Part shown: piece after piece, positions 1 to 8,131 of the stretch
How the letters are laid out: the number at the start of each line of letters is the position of its first letter
Numbering within the stretch: the first letter of the stretch is position 1
DNA from: Pasteurellaceae bacterium LFhippo2
Lineage (GTDB): Bacteria > Pseudomonadota > Gammaproteobacteria > Enterobacterales > Pasteurellaceae
NCBI GenBank assembly: GCA_029852775.1
Contig: LEKJ01000116.1
Coordinates: forward strand, 62,001 to 126,000
DNA length: 64,000 bases
Direction of reading: 5' to 3'
Program-made: the position numbers and the translations under genes
Notes under the pieces: generated by a model
Told to the model about the DNA's origin: nothing
What the model saw: only the letters and a program-made list of their open reading frames with translations
Databases searched by the model: none

Positions 1-203
1 CTTTAACTCAAAGAGCAAAGAAATTTGCTAACCGTTTAAACGGCCGTTTTAATTTACCTGTTGAATTGCAAGATGAGCGTTTAACAACCGTTGAAGCCCG
101 TTCGGAAATTTTTTCGCGTGGTGGTTATAAAGCGCTGAAAAAAGGCAAAGTCGATTCGATTTCGGCCTGTTTGATTTTAGAGAGTTGGTTTGAGAATAGC
201 TAA
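1..203 (+). CDS. ruvX: RuvX/YqgF Holliday junction resolvase, C-terminal part
   Basis: The frame is open from base 3 to a TAA at 201-203 and gives the last 66 residues of a YqgF/RuvX protein. The family-typical stretch [11 protein letters not shown] holds the conserved acidic and Arg residues of the RNase H-like fold, and the tail carries an Asp-Ser-Ile-Ala-like motif ([13 protein letters not shown]). Known members process Holliday junctions or take part in 16S rRNA 5' end maturation. The N-terminal half lies outside the window. The gene converges on ytfJ across a REP pair. Confidence 0.9.
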   Translation, partial: LTQRAKKFANRLNGRFNLPVELQDERLTTVEARSEIFSRGGYKALKKGKVDSISACLILESWFENS

Positions 204-213
204 TTAGATAATC

Positions 214-281
214 GGGCGTACGCAGTACGCCCCTACATTCCTTATATGATTCTCATTCGTAGGGGCGTACTGCGTACGCCC
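214..281. repeat. GTAG-headed REP pair A (heads inward)
   Basis: Two 23-bp palindromic units in inverted orientation at 214-236 and 259-281. Each begins with GTAG and then forms a stem GGGCGTAC / GTACGCCC around TGC. The left unit is on the minus strand and the right unit on the plus strand, so the GTAG heads face each other across 22 bp. The unit layout matches REP elements linked to RAYT (Y1-type) transposases, but no such transposase is in this window. Confidence 0.8.
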
Positions 282-289
282 GCCAAAAA

Positions 290-850
290 TTATTGCTCAA
301 TCAAAGTCTTAACCAATCCCAACACTTGCTGAATTTGCGTAGGTGATAATTTACCTTCTGCGGTAAATTGTACTTTACCGCTCTTATCTAACACAGCGAT
401 AAAGCTATCCTTCTCTTTTAATTTCCACGCATTTTTCACACTGCTACTTTGGTCTAACACAATTTGTGAATGTGGATTTTCTAACTTGCCTTTTTCTGTG
501 CTACTTTTTACAAAAGCACCTGTTGCAACAATAGCATCATCTGCATTTACAATATTAGTTGTCTGATATTTTGAACGATCAAAATTAGCCGCTTTAATTG
601 CGTCCATTAGTGGCTGATTTTTTTCTTTTGCGCTACTACGGCCTGCAATATGCTGAACAACTCGAACTTTCCCAGTAAGACTCGCTGATTGCCAATTTTT
701 ATAGCTAATATCTTTCCCCTTCGCAACCAATTCACCATCACTAGCGACAGAAACTGCAGGTAGTGATTGATTTAATTGTACATTGTGCGCCATTGCTACA
801 TTTGCAAAAAAAGCGCTCGAAATACCCGCTAGTAATAAAAACTTCTTCAT
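290..850 (-). CDS. ytfJ: YtfJ family periplasmic protein
   Basis: The 186-residue product opens with a Sec signal peptide ending in VAMA-HN and then matches E. coli YtfJ. The strongest blocks are the GRSSAKEKN segment, the TTNIVNADDAI block and the LDKSGKVQF block near the C-terminus. The family has a thioredoxin-like fold but no CXXC active site is visible here, and its function is not established. It is a single gene transcribed away from yajC, with a start preceded by GAGGAAAA. The recognition is firm; the role is unknown. Confidence 0.88.
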   Translation of the reverse strand: MKKFLLLAGISSAFFANVAMAHNVQLNQSLPAVSVASDGELVAKGKDISYKNWQSASLTGKVRVVQHIAGRSSAKEKNQPLMDAIKAANFDRSKYQTTNIVNADDAIVATGAFVKSSTEKGKLENPHSQIVLDQSSSVKNAWKLKEKDSFIAVLDKSGKVQFTAEGKLSPTQIQQVLGLVKTLIEQ

Positions 851-1075
851 TTTTTCCTCTGTTTACTATTGAAATTAACCCCAAATGGAGCAATATCAGA
901 GATTCTACACTGAAAGCAGCCCAAAAGAGAGCGGATCACTTGAGATTTCTCTCGTTAAATGGCTAAATTTATGCTATTTTAGTGTGCATTTTTTTATTAT
1001 GGACAATCCCTTTTAAATGGACTTCAAATAGAAAAATTTCGTCTTTTATAAACAATTACATTAAAGGAGCTTTAT

Positions 1076-1369
1076 ATGCAACAAGGCGGCGGAATGGAAA
1101 TGATCTTTATTCTGGTTATTTTTGGTCTTATCTTCTACTTTATGATTTATCGCCCACAAGCGAAACGTCAAAAACAACAACGTGATTTACTTGCAAGCCT
1201 AGAAAAAGGTAATGAAGTTTTAACAAGCGGTGGTTTAATCGGTAAAATTACTAAAGTAACTGCTGACAACGACAACATCGTTATCGCATTAAACGATACG
1301 ACTGAAGTAACAATCAAACGTGATTTCGTGGTTGCAGTGTTACCGAAAGGTTCATTGAAATCTCTTTAA
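1076..1369 (+). CDS. yajC: Sec translocase auxiliary subunit YajC
   Basis: A 97-residue protein with one N-terminal membrane helix (about residues 6-22) and a basic cytoplasmic tail containing the family block MIYRPQAKRQKQ. YajC joins SecDF-YidC at the SecYEG channel in the inner membrane. The ATG at 1076 follows AAAGGAGC at good spacing; a second ATG at 1094 is less likely. It is the first gene of yajC-secD-secF here. In E. coli queA and tgt lie upstream, but here ytfJ occupies that place on the other strand. Confidence 0.96.
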   Translation: MQQGGGMEMIFILVIFGLIFYFMIYRPQAKRQKQQRDLLASLEKGNEVLTSGGLIGKITKVTADNDNIVIALNDTTEVTIKRDFVVAVLPKGSLKSL

Positions 1370-1397
1370 TTCTTTCCTTTGAGAAAGGGGACTTATT

Positions 1398-3242
1398 GTG
1401 TTAAACCGTTTCCCTCTTTGGAAGAACCTAATGGTGATCCTTGTGATCGCCATTGGTGCTTTATACGCCCTTCCAAATTTATATGGTGAAGACCCGTCAG
1501 TACAGGTTTCAGGTACTCGTGGTCAACAAGCGTCTGCAGAAACGCTCACCCAAGTTCAATCTGCCCTTCAATCGTTAAATATTCAGCCTAAAGCAATGAG
1601 CCTTGAAAATGGTTCAATCTTAGTGCGCCTGAATAAAGATGACGAACAACTTCCTGCAAAAGAGAAAATTGCCGAAGCCCTTGGCAATAACTACTCTGTT
1701 GCTCTTAACCTTGCACCAGCAACTCCAGAATGGTTAACGTCAATTGGTGGCGAACCAATGAAACGTGGTCTAGACTTACGTGGTGGTGTTCGCTTCTTAA
1801 TGGAAGTGGATATGAATACTGCGATGTCTAAACGCCAAGAACAGCTGCAAGATACGCTACGTAACGAATTTCGTCGTGAAAAATTCCAGTATAAAGCGGT
1901 TAAAAAAGCTGATAATTTTGCAATTGAAGTCGAATTTAATGACGCTGATACAGCCGATAAAGCTGTTCGCTTTGTTCGCAGAACACATCAAAATCTAGAA
2001 GCAAACTTTGTTAATCCAACTGTGGTTACATTAGGTCAATCAGCTCAAGGTTTATCTGAATCACGTGATACAGCTATTGAACAAAACTTATCGATTTTAC
2101 GTAAGCGTGTTGAAGAGTTAGGTGTTTCTGAACCGACTATTCAACGTCAAGGTGCTGATCGTATCGTGGTTGAATTACCGGGTGTACAAGATACAGCTCG
2201 TGCTAAAGAAATCTTAGGTGCAACAGCAACACTTGAATTCCGTTTAGTGAATACTACTGCAAGCGTGGAATCTGCGGCGCGTGGTATTGTACCTGCTGAT
2301 TCTGAAATCAAATACACTAGAGATGGTGCGCCAACAGTTCTATTCCGTAAAGCGGTATTAGGTGGTGAACATATCATTAACGCAAGTTCTGGTACAGATG
2401 ATAAAGGATTACCGCAAGTAAGTATCAACTTAGACGCTGAAGGCGGAGACTTAATGTCGAATGCAACTAAGAGTGCTGTAGGTAAACCGATGGCTACACT
2501 TTATAGTGAGTTTAAGGATTCAGGCCGTAAAGATGATAAAGGCAAAGTGATTCTTGAAAAACACGAAGAAGTGATCAACGTTGCAACCATTAACTCGCGT
2601 TTAGGTAGCCAATTCCAAATCACGGGTATTAATAGCCCTGCGGAAGCACAAAATTTAGCGGTATTACTTCGTTCTGGTGCGTTAATTGCGCCAATCGTGA
2701 TCGTTGAAGAACGTACTATCGGTGCATCTTTAGGTGCAGATAACGTAACACAAGGTATGGAAGCAGGTCTTTTAGGCTTAGGCTTAACTATTTTATTCTG
2801 CTTAGTTTACTATAAAGTATTTGGATTATTTGCAAGTGCTGCACTTCTAGCAAACTTTGTGTTGACAGTTGGTTTAATGTCATTAATCGGTGCCACACTT
2901 ACAATGCCGGGTATCGCAGGTATCGTACTTGCAGTAGGTATGTCAGTTGACGCTAACGTGTTAATTTACGAGCGAATTAAGGAAGAACTTCGTAATGGTC
3001 GTTCAATTCAACAAGCTATTCACGAAGGCTATAACGGTGCGTTCTCAAGTATCTTTGACTCAAACTTAACCACTGTGTTAACCGCATTAATTCTCTATGC
3101 TGTAGGTACTGGCCCTGTTAAAGGTTTTGCTGTTACCCTTGCATTAGGGGTAATTATTTCAATGTTTACCGCAATTACAGGTACTCGTATGTTAGTAAAC
3201 TGGGTATATGGCGGCAAACGTGTGAAAAAACTTTGGATTTAA
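1398..3242 (+). CDS. secD: Protein translocase subunit SecD
   Basis: This 614-residue protein starts on GTG behind GAGAAAGGGG and reads MLNRFPLWKN, as in E. coli SecD. It has an N-terminal membrane helix followed by a large periplasmic P1 domain. The six-helix RND-type bundle begins near residue 450, and its proton-relay region contains the VGMSVDANVLIYERIKEE motif. With SecF it uses the proton motive force to pull proteins across the inner membrane. It follows yajC after 28 bp and precedes secF by 10 bp, so the three genes are probably one transcript. Confidence 0.97.
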   Translation: MLNRFPLWKNLMVILVIAIGALYALPNLYGEDPSVQVSGTRGQQASAETLTQVQSALQSLNIQPKAMSLENGSILVRLNKDDEQLPAKEKIAEALGNNYSVALNLAPATPEWLTSIGGEPMKRGLDLRGGVRFLMEVDMNTAMSKRQEQLQDTLRNEFRREKFQYKAVKKADNFAIEVEFNDADTADKAVRFVRRTHQNLEANFVNPTVVTLGQSAQGLSESRDTAIEQNLSILRKRVEELGVSEPTIQRQGADRIVVELPGVQDTARAKEILGATATLEFRLVNTTASVESAARGIVPADSEIKYTRDGAPTVLFRKAVLGGEHIINASSGTDDKGLPQVSINLDAEGGDLMSNATKSAVGKPMATLYSEFKDSGRKDDKGKVILEKHEEVINVATINSRLGSQFQITGINSPAEAQNLAVLLRSGALIAPIVIVEERTIGASLGADNVTQGMEAGLLGLGLTILFCLVYYKVFGLFASAALLANFVLTVGLMSLIGATLTMPGIAGIVLAVGMSVDANVLIYERIKEELRNGRSIQQAIHEGYNGAFSSIFDSNLTTVLTALILYAVGTGPVKGFAVTLALGVIISMFTAITGTRMLVNWVYGGKRVKKLWI

Positions 3243-3252
3243 GGGGAATTAA

Positions 3253-4221
3253 ATGTCTGTAACTGCAGAAAAAGAACTTTCAGAAGTAAAGTTGCCCTAT
3301 AAACTTATGCCATTTATGCGTTATCGCTATTTCGCATACGCATTTTCGATCTTAATCACTGCTTTTTGTGCTTATACGGTCGTAACCAAAGGTTTTAACT
3401 GGGGCTTAGACTTCACTGGTGGTACAGTTATTGAAGCTCACTTCTCTCAAGCTGCGGATTTATCAAAAGTCCGTCAATTGTTAGAAGCCAATGGCTTTGG
3501 TAGTGCTATCGTTCAAAATACGGGCTCACTTTCTGACTTGATGATTCGTTTACCAGCTTCAGCGGGTGATATGAATGTTGGCACAACCATTATGAATCTA
3601 GTTCACAATGAATTAGATACTGGTGCGACAATTAAAAGTATTGAGTTCGTTGGTCCAAACGTGGGTGAAGAATTAACTCAGGGCGCGATTTATGCAACCT
3701 TCGCAACTCTTGCAATGATTCTTATCTACGTAGGTGTTCGCTTTGAATGGCGTTTAGCAAGTGGTGCTGTAATTGCATTATTCCACGATGTGATCGTAAC
3801 TATCGGGGTTTTCTCTTACTTACAAATCGAATTAGATTTAACGTTCGTTGCTGCGATTCTATCAGTTGTGGGTTACTCACTAAACGATAGTATCGTTGTA
3901 TTCGACCGTGTACGTGAAAATTTCCCAAAAATTCGTCGAGCTTCATCGTCAGAAATTATTGATATTTCATTAAGTCAAACCCTAGCACGTACTTTAATGA
4001 CATCAATCACAACGTTAGTGGTTGTTGCAGCGCTTTATTGGTTGGGTGGCCCAACACTACATAGTTTCTCACTTGCGTTGTTAATTGGTATCGGCTTCGG
4101 TACTTACTCAACAATCTATATTGCAATTGGTATTGCATTAGAACTTGGTATCAAGCGTGAACATATGCTTCAGCCTGTAGTTGAGAAAGAAGGTGCTGAT
4201 CAAGACGCTATCGACTATTAA
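3253..4221 (+). CDS. secF: Protein translocase subunit SecF
   Basis: A 322-residue partner of SecD. The first membrane helix is followed by the conserved GLDFTGGTVIE motif, and the transmembrane core carries the SecF signature VGYSLNDSIVVFDRVREN with the essential acidic residue. Length is normal for the family (E. coli SecF is 323). It ends the yajC-secD-secF operon and is followed directly by an inverted pair of uptake sequences and an intrinsic terminator. Confidence 0.97.
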   Translation: MSVTAEKELSEVKLPYKLMPFMRYRYFAYAFSILITAFCAYTVVTKGFNWGLDFTGGTVIEAHFSQAADLSKVRQLLEANGFGSAIVQNTGSLSDLMIRLPASAGDMNVGTTIMNLVHNELDTGATIKSIEFVGPNVGEELTQGAIYATFATLAMILIYVGVRFEWRLASGAVIALFHDVIVTIGVFSYLQIELDLTFVAAILSVVGYSLNDSIVVFDRVRENFPKIRRASSSEIIDISLSQTLARTLMTSITTLVVVAALYWLGGPTLHSFSLALLIGIGFGTYSTIYIAIGIALELGIKREHMLQPVVEKEGADQDAIDY

Positions 4222-4224
4222 TAA

Positions 4225-4260
4225 ACAAGCGGTCTTATTTTGCAAATTTAGACCGCTTGA
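4225..4260. repeat. Inverted pair of DNA uptake sequences
   Basis: ACAAGCGGTC at 4225-4234 and its inverted partner GACCGCTTGA at 4251-4260 flank a 16-bp loop that contains TTTTGCAAATTT. Both match the Actinobacillus-type uptake word used for self-DNA recognition in transformation. The pair sits just after the secF stop and can form a hairpin, so it may also help end transcription. Confidence 0.85.
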
Positions 4261-4272
4261 TTATATAGCCAT

Positions 4273-4311
4273 AAAAAATCGGCATAGTTTTAAAATTGTG
4301 CCGATTTTTAT
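4273..4311. terminator. Bidirectional intrinsic terminator, secF / antitoxin
   Basis: A stem AAAATCGGCA / TGCCGATTTT with A- and T-runs on either side, serving secF on the plus strand and the HI1420-type gene on the minus strand. Confidence 0.8.
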
Positions 4312-4634
4312 TAGTTTGCTATCATTTTTGATGAATTTAGCTGTAGATTAAATACAGTTAAAATTTTCAAAAAAGTGGTTAATTTTATATCTGCTTTTCC
4401 TGAAAGTGTTTTATATAAACTTCCCCTAGCTAATCCAGTTTGTCTTGCAAGTTCACTCATTCCAATACATTTTGCTTGGGCGATATTACTTAATGCAAGA
4501 ATAATTTCTTCGTAGTTACCGCTTTCCAAAGCAATATTCAAATAATGAAAAGCAACTTCATCATCTTTTAAATGCTCTACTTCATCAAACTCACTGAGTT
4601 CTAAATCATCTTCAGTTAACACAATTTTATTCAT
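4311..4634 (-). CDS. HI1420-type addiction module antidote protein
   Basis: A 107-residue protein with an acidic N-terminus (TEDDLELSEFDEVEHL) and a lambda-repressor-like helix-turn-helix around residues 50-90. The recognition part is GMSELARQTGLARGSLYKTLSG. This layout is that of the probable antitoxin family named after HI1420, which is encoded downstream of its toxin. It overlaps the toxin gene by 8 bp, so translation is likely coupled. As in related modules it probably neutralises the toxin and represses the shared promoter; that is inference from the family. Confidence 0.85.
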   Translation of the reverse strand: MNKIVLTEDDLELSEFDEVEHLKDDEVAFHYLNIALESGNYEEIILALSNIAQAKCIGMSELARQTGLARGSLYKTLSGKADIKLTTFLKILTVFNLQLNSSKMIAN

Positions 4635-4968
4635 TATTTTTCCCCTTTTTGCTCTCTTTAATTATTTGCCAAATAGCCTTAGCTTTTTCAATATCTGATT
4701 GTTGAGAGCTTTTATCTCCGCCATTTGTTAATAGATAAATTCTCTCTTCTTGTTTTGCATAATAAACTCTATAGCCAGCTCCCACTGCTATTCTTAATTC
4801 ATATATTCCATTCCCAACACTTTTATGATCGCCAAAATTCCCCAGCCTTAGCCGGTCAATTCTATTTTGAATAGTCGCAATCGCTAAAGGATCTTTTAAC
4901 TTTTGAAACCACTTCATAAATATAGCTGTTTTATTAACTCGATTAATTGTTTCTATTTGTTGGCTCAT
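4627..4968 (-). CDS. HI1419-type RelE-superfamily toxin
   Basis: A 113-residue RelE/StbE-fold protein. Family features are the core block LRLGNFGDHKSVGNGIYELRI, then AGYRVYYAKQ with the conserved arginine, and LLTNGGDKSSQ. Relatives are ribosome-dependent or free mRNA endonucleases that slow growth. It is the first gene of the pair, the HigBA-like order of toxin before antitoxin. It has ATG at 4968 with a short AGG upstream. No catalytic residue is obviously lost, so I expect it to be active. Confidence 0.85.
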   Translation of the reverse strand: MSQQIETINRVNKTAIFMKWFQKLKDPLAIATIQNRIDRLRLGNFGDHKSVGNGIYELRIAVGAGYRVYYAKQEERIYLLTNGGDKSSQQSDIEKAKAIWQIIKESKKGKNNE

Positions 4969-5152
4969 ATAAATTTACCTAGTTCTAAATTGTACTCTCG
5001 AGAAGACAGATTGACAATAATCTACTACTTTTAGAAACAAAAATACTTCATAAAATTTGCTATGCAATTCATAATTTCTAATTTTTCGACACAGATCGAA
5101 AGAATAAATTTTAGAATATGTCTATTTAAACAGTATTTGAATTACAGACAAA

Positions 5153-5182
5153 AAAAGAGCGTAATATGACTTACGCTCTTTT
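5153..5182 (-). terminator. Intrinsic terminator of the small membrane protein gene
   Basis: Stem AAAGAGCGTAA / TTACGCTCTTT with a 6-nt loop, followed on the minus strand by a U-run. It lies just after the stop of the 73-residue gene. Confidence 0.8.
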
Positions 5183-5194
5183 ATCTATTAATGC

Positions 5195-5416
5195 TTAAGC
5201 CAATTTCTCAGCTTTCATACTTTTCCAAATATAATAGCCATTCACACAAACAACAAAAATATTTAATCCTGTTACTGGGAATGAATCAATCAATAATCCA
5301 TAAACAACAAAGCAAGCAGCACCAACTGCATTAACTAAACGCAGTTTAACCACATCTTTTAATAAAAATGAGCCTGCAACTAATAGCATTGCCACATAAC
5401 CTAAAATTTCAACCAT
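5195..5416 (-). CDS. Small inner-membrane protein, YgjV-like
   Basis: A 73-residue, almost wholly hydrophobic protein with two to three membrane helices (about residues 3-20, 27-44 and 48-65) and a short basic tail KSMKAEKLA. AAAGGAAAG precedes the ATG. The pattern VEILGYVAMLLVAGSFLLKD resembles the start of YgjV-family membrane proteins, which are longer. I do not know its role. It stands alone with its own terminator, divergent from the ABC transporter genes. Confidence 0.55.
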   Translation of the reverse strand: MVEILGYVAMLLVAGSFLLKDVVKLRLVNAVGAACFVVYGLLIDSFPVTGLNIFVVCVNGYYIWKSMKAEKLA

Positions 5417-5574
5417 ATTTAACTTTCCTTTAAGTTCATAAAATTTACTCGGATTATTCTACCTTTTCTTTTCAGCTTTGTCGGCAACCCATTGAAAAGC
5501 AAAGGATTGCGTGAAAATAATTTACAAAACAGCTGATTTATTTCCAAAAATAGCGTAAAATCCAGTTTTATTTT

Positions 5575-5592
5575 GTACTAGTTAAGTAGTAT
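5575..5592. promoter_or_regulatory. TrpR-like operator before the ABC permease gene
   Basis: GTACTAGTTAAGTAGTAT matches the E. coli trp operator core GTACTAGTTAACTAGTAC at 16 of 18 positions. It ends 4 bp before the ATG of the permease gene. No other strong operator was seen here, and no classic ribosome binding site is visible between it and the start codon. Confidence 0.7.
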
Positions 5593-5596
5593 CTAT

Positions 5597-6532
5597 ATGG
5601 ATTCATTACTATTATTTTTAAGTGGATTTCTCACTAATATCACTTGGATAGGCGCTTTAGAATTAGGGTTAATTTATGCTCTAGTTGCACTTGGCGTACT
5701 TATTTCTTATAAAATTCTTGATTTCCCTGATTTAACTGCCGATGGGAGCTTTCCACTTGGCGGTGGTGTTTGCGTACTTTGCATTTTAAATGGTATCGAT
5801 CCGTGGATTGCGACTATTCTTGGTATGTTCTCTGGCTGTGTTGCAGGCATTATTACCGCAAGTTTGCATATTGGGTTTAAAATTGAAAAGCTACTTGCCA
5901 GTATCTTAATGATGATTGCACTCTACTCCATCAATCTACGCATTATGGGTAAACCAAACGTATCACTGCTTGGTGATCCTACGGTTTATGATTCAATCCC
6001 TGCTAATGATGATTTACAGCTTACGATAGTTCGCTTACTTATCGCTATTTTTGTGGTTATTATTGCTAAGCTTCTCTTTGATCTCTTTTTTGCTACACAA
6101 ACTGGGTTGGCGGTGCGCGCAACAGGGACTAATCCACGTATGGCAAAAGCACAGGGGATTGCGATTAATAAGATGACATTACTCGGTATGGCAATTTCAA
6201 ACGGCTTAATTGCCCTTGCTGGCTCGCTTTATGTGCAAAGTAATGGTGGTTTTGATATTTCTATCGGGGTCGGAACTATCGTTATCGGTTTAGCGGCAGT
6301 AATCATTGGCGAAGCAATTTTCTCTGCTAAGCGTATTATTTGGCTGACTTTTGCGGTCATTATTGGTTCGATTCTCTATCGCTGTTTTATTGCTCTCGCA
6401 TTAAATAACGATACACTAAATGGCATCGGCTTTGGCCCACAAGATCTTAACTTAATCACCGCTCTGCTTGTGGTTGCGGTGTTAGTTGTGCCAAGATTCA
6501 AACAGAAATTTCAAGTAAAACGTGGGAGCTAA
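5597..6532 (+). CDS. ABC transporter permease, probable tryptophan uptake (TrpY-like)
   Basis: A 311-residue polytopic protein of the BPD_transp_2 permease superfamily, with about eight to nine hydrophobic segments. The family motif LDFPDLTADGSFPLGG lies near residues 42-57, and the loop region VRATGTNPRMAKAQGI should contact the ATPase. Relatives work with an ATPase and a lipoprotein that binds tryptophan or other substrates. A TrpR-like operator immediately upstream supports tryptophan. The gene ends 1 bp before the ATPase gene. No substrate-binding protein gene lies on either side, which is unusual. Substrate is inferred. Confidence 0.75.
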   Translation: MDSLLLFLSGFLTNITWIGALELGLIYALVALGVLISYKILDFPDLTADGSFPLGGGVCVLCILNGIDPWIATILGMFSGCVAGIITASLHIGFKIEKLLASILMMIALYSINLRIMGKPNVSLLGDPTVYDSIPANDDLQLTIVRLLIAIFVVIIAKLLFDLFFATQTGLAVRATGTNPRMAKAQGIAINKMTLLGMAISNGLIALAGSLYVQSNGGFDISIGVGTIVIGLAAVIIGEAIFSAKRIIWLTFAVIIGSILYRCFIALALNNDTLNGIGFGPQDLNLITALLVVAVLVVPRFKQKFQVKRGS

Positions 6533-6533
6533 G

Positions 6534-7331
6534 ATGATTGAGCTAAAAAATTTAGAAATTACCTTTAATCGTGGCACGGCGATTGAAAATCCTGTTTTAC
6601 GTGGTTTATCGTTAAATGTCGCTGAAGGCGAATTTGTGTCTGTTATCGGTAGTAATGGCGCAGGTAAATCAACACTACTCAATGCAATTAGTGGCGATGT
6701 GATTGTAGATAGCGGTGAAATTATTATTTCAAACCAAAATGTAAGTAAAATGACAAGCTGGCAACGTGCGAATTTAGTCGCTCGAGTATTTCAAGATCCA
6801 ATGGCAGGTACTTGTGAAAGTTTAACTATCGAAGAAAATATGGCGCTTGCTTACTATCGTGGGCGTAAACGCGGTTTAAGCTTTGCGTTAAATCATAAAC
6901 TACGTGATTTATTCAAAGAAAAACTTTCATTACTTGGATTAGGCTTAGAAAATCGTTTAACTGACCAAATGGGACGTTTATCGGGCGGGCAACGCCAAGC
7001 GGTAAGTTTATTAATGGCTTCGCTACAGCCATCAAGTATTCTTCTACTTGATGAACATACCGCAGCGCTAGATCCTAAAACAACCGCTTTTGTATTAGAG
7101 CTAACGAATAAAATTGTAAGAGAACAGAAGCTTACAACATTAATGGTTACCCACTCAATGCGCCAAGCGTTAGATTATGGTGATAGAACTGTAATGCTCC
7201 ATCAAGGCCAAGTCGCTTTTGATGTATCAGGCGAAGAACGTAAACAAATGGATGTACCAGATTTATTACATCTCTTTGAAAAAAACCGCCACGAACAGCT
7301 TAGTGATGATGGTTTATTACTTGGTGATTAA
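6534..7331 (+). CDS. ABC transporter ATP-binding protein (TrpZ-like)
   Basis: I start this 265-residue ATPase at the ATG at 6534, after GGGAG; an upstream GTG would overlap the permease. Walker A is GSNGAGKST near residue 40, the signature is LSGGQRQ, Walker B is ILLLDEH and the switch His is in VTHSMRQ. The N-terminal segment with RGTAIENPVLRGL is typical of the COG1101 subfamily that pairs with this permease type. It powers import by the permease gene just upstream. Translation is probably coupled. Confidence 0.85.
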   Translation: MIELKNLEITFNRGTAIENPVLRGLSLNVAEGEFVSVIGSNGAGKSTLLNAISGDVIVDSGEIIISNQNVSKMTSWQRANLVARVFQDPMAGTCESLTIEENMALAYYRGRKRGLSFALNHKLRDLFKEKLSLLGLGLENRLTDQMGRLSGGQRQAVSLLMASLQPSSILLLDEHTAALDPKTTAFVLELTNKIVREQKLTTLMVTHSMRQALDYGDRTVMLHQGQVAFDVSGEERKQMDVPDLLHLFEKNRHEQLSDDGLLLGD

Positions 7332-7336
7332 TAGCA

Positions 7337-7370
7337 AAATGCCCCATAAGCAAAACTTATGGGGCATTTC
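7337..7370. terminator. Terminator between the ABC operon and the OmpA-domain gene
   Basis: A 12-bp stem ATGCCCCATAAG / CTTATGGGGCAT with T-rich ends on both strands. Confidence 0.85.
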
Positions 7371-7394
7371 TATTCTCTGTTAGCTATTACAGAA

Positions 7395-7901
7395 TTATTC
7401 TGCGCGGATAACTACACGACGGTTAGGTTTTAAACAGTCTTTTAACGCTTGACCTGTTACGCCGTTACACGCTTTAACTTGGTTAGCTTTACCACGACCA
7501 GTTGCGCTGATTGCAGCTTTAACGCCTTGACCTTGTAAGTAAGCTTTAGCTGTATTAGCACGCTCTTTAGAAAGATTTAAGTTATATGCAGCTGAACCTA
7601 AACGGTCTGTGTAACCTACGATAGATACTTTCTTAGCACCGTTTGCTTTAATATCGCTAGCAATACGGTTTAAAGTTGTTTTACCTTGTGAGCTTAAGTT
7701 TGATTTGTCAAAATCAAATAAGAAGTCACCACTTAATACGTATTCTTTTGCTTTAGCTGGTGCTGGATCAACTGCCGGAGCTGGAGCTGGTTGAGCAGCT
7801 GGAGCCGGAGCGTCACGGTTGATACTTTGAGCTGTGAAACAACCTGCTAAAAGTAAAGTTGCAGCTGAAACAGTCGTTAATTTGATAACATTTTTAATCA
7901 T
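7395..7901 (-). CDS. OmpA-domain lipoprotein
   Basis: A 168-residue lipoprotein precursor with lipobox LLAGC at residues 17-21 and a Pro/Ala-rich linker (about 30-50). A C-terminal OmpA peptidoglycan-binding domain follows (about 58-165). The domain shows FDFDKSNLS, the GYTDRLGS loop, NLSKERA and the terminal NRRVVI. It also has the paired cysteines in KACNG and KDCLKP seen in OmpA itself, but the beta-barrel is absent. It probably tethers the outer membrane to peptidoglycan. It differs from Pal, so I give no symbol. It is a single-gene unit divergent from uvrD. Confidence 0.85.
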   Translation of the reverse strand: MIKNVIKLTTVSAATLLLAGCFTAQSINRDAPAPAAQPAPAPAVDPAPAKAKEYVLSGDFLFDFDKSNLSSQGKTTLNRIASDIKANGAKKVSIVGYTDRLGSAAYNLNLSKERANTAKAYLQGQGVKAAISATGRGKANQVKACNGVTGQALKDCLKPNRRVVIRAE

Positions 7902-8085
7902 TTTAAAATCCTTAAAAATTAAGAGGTTTTATGGTTTGTTTTTGTTGTTTAGAAAACGGTTGCAATACTAAGTTTTTCTTAACCAAAAGACAATAGAAAC
8001 TCTCTAAATCGATAGATAAATCACATTTCTCTATAAAAATTTACCTTACTTTATAAAATATTCACCTATTCTAAAATATCTCAGC

Positions 8086-8118
8086 TATAATGTTACGCTT
8101 AACTGTATAAAACAACAA
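8086..8118 (+). promoter_or_regulatory. uvrD promoter with LexA-like site
   Basis: TATAAT at 8086-8091 is a perfect -10, with only a weak -35 (TTCACC at 8061). Just downstream, CTGTATAAAACAACAA at 8103-8118 has a perfect left half of a LexA box and a poor right half (11 of 16 to CTGTATATATATACAG). E. coli uvrD is LexA-regulated, so a weak SOS site fits but is not certain. Confidence 0.5.
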
Positions 8119-8131
8119 TAAGAGGATTGTG

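Noticed and set aside
763-966. 67-codon plus-strand frame across the ytfJ start
   Set aside because: It overlaps ytfJ antisense, has no ribosome binding site and no recognisable sequence.
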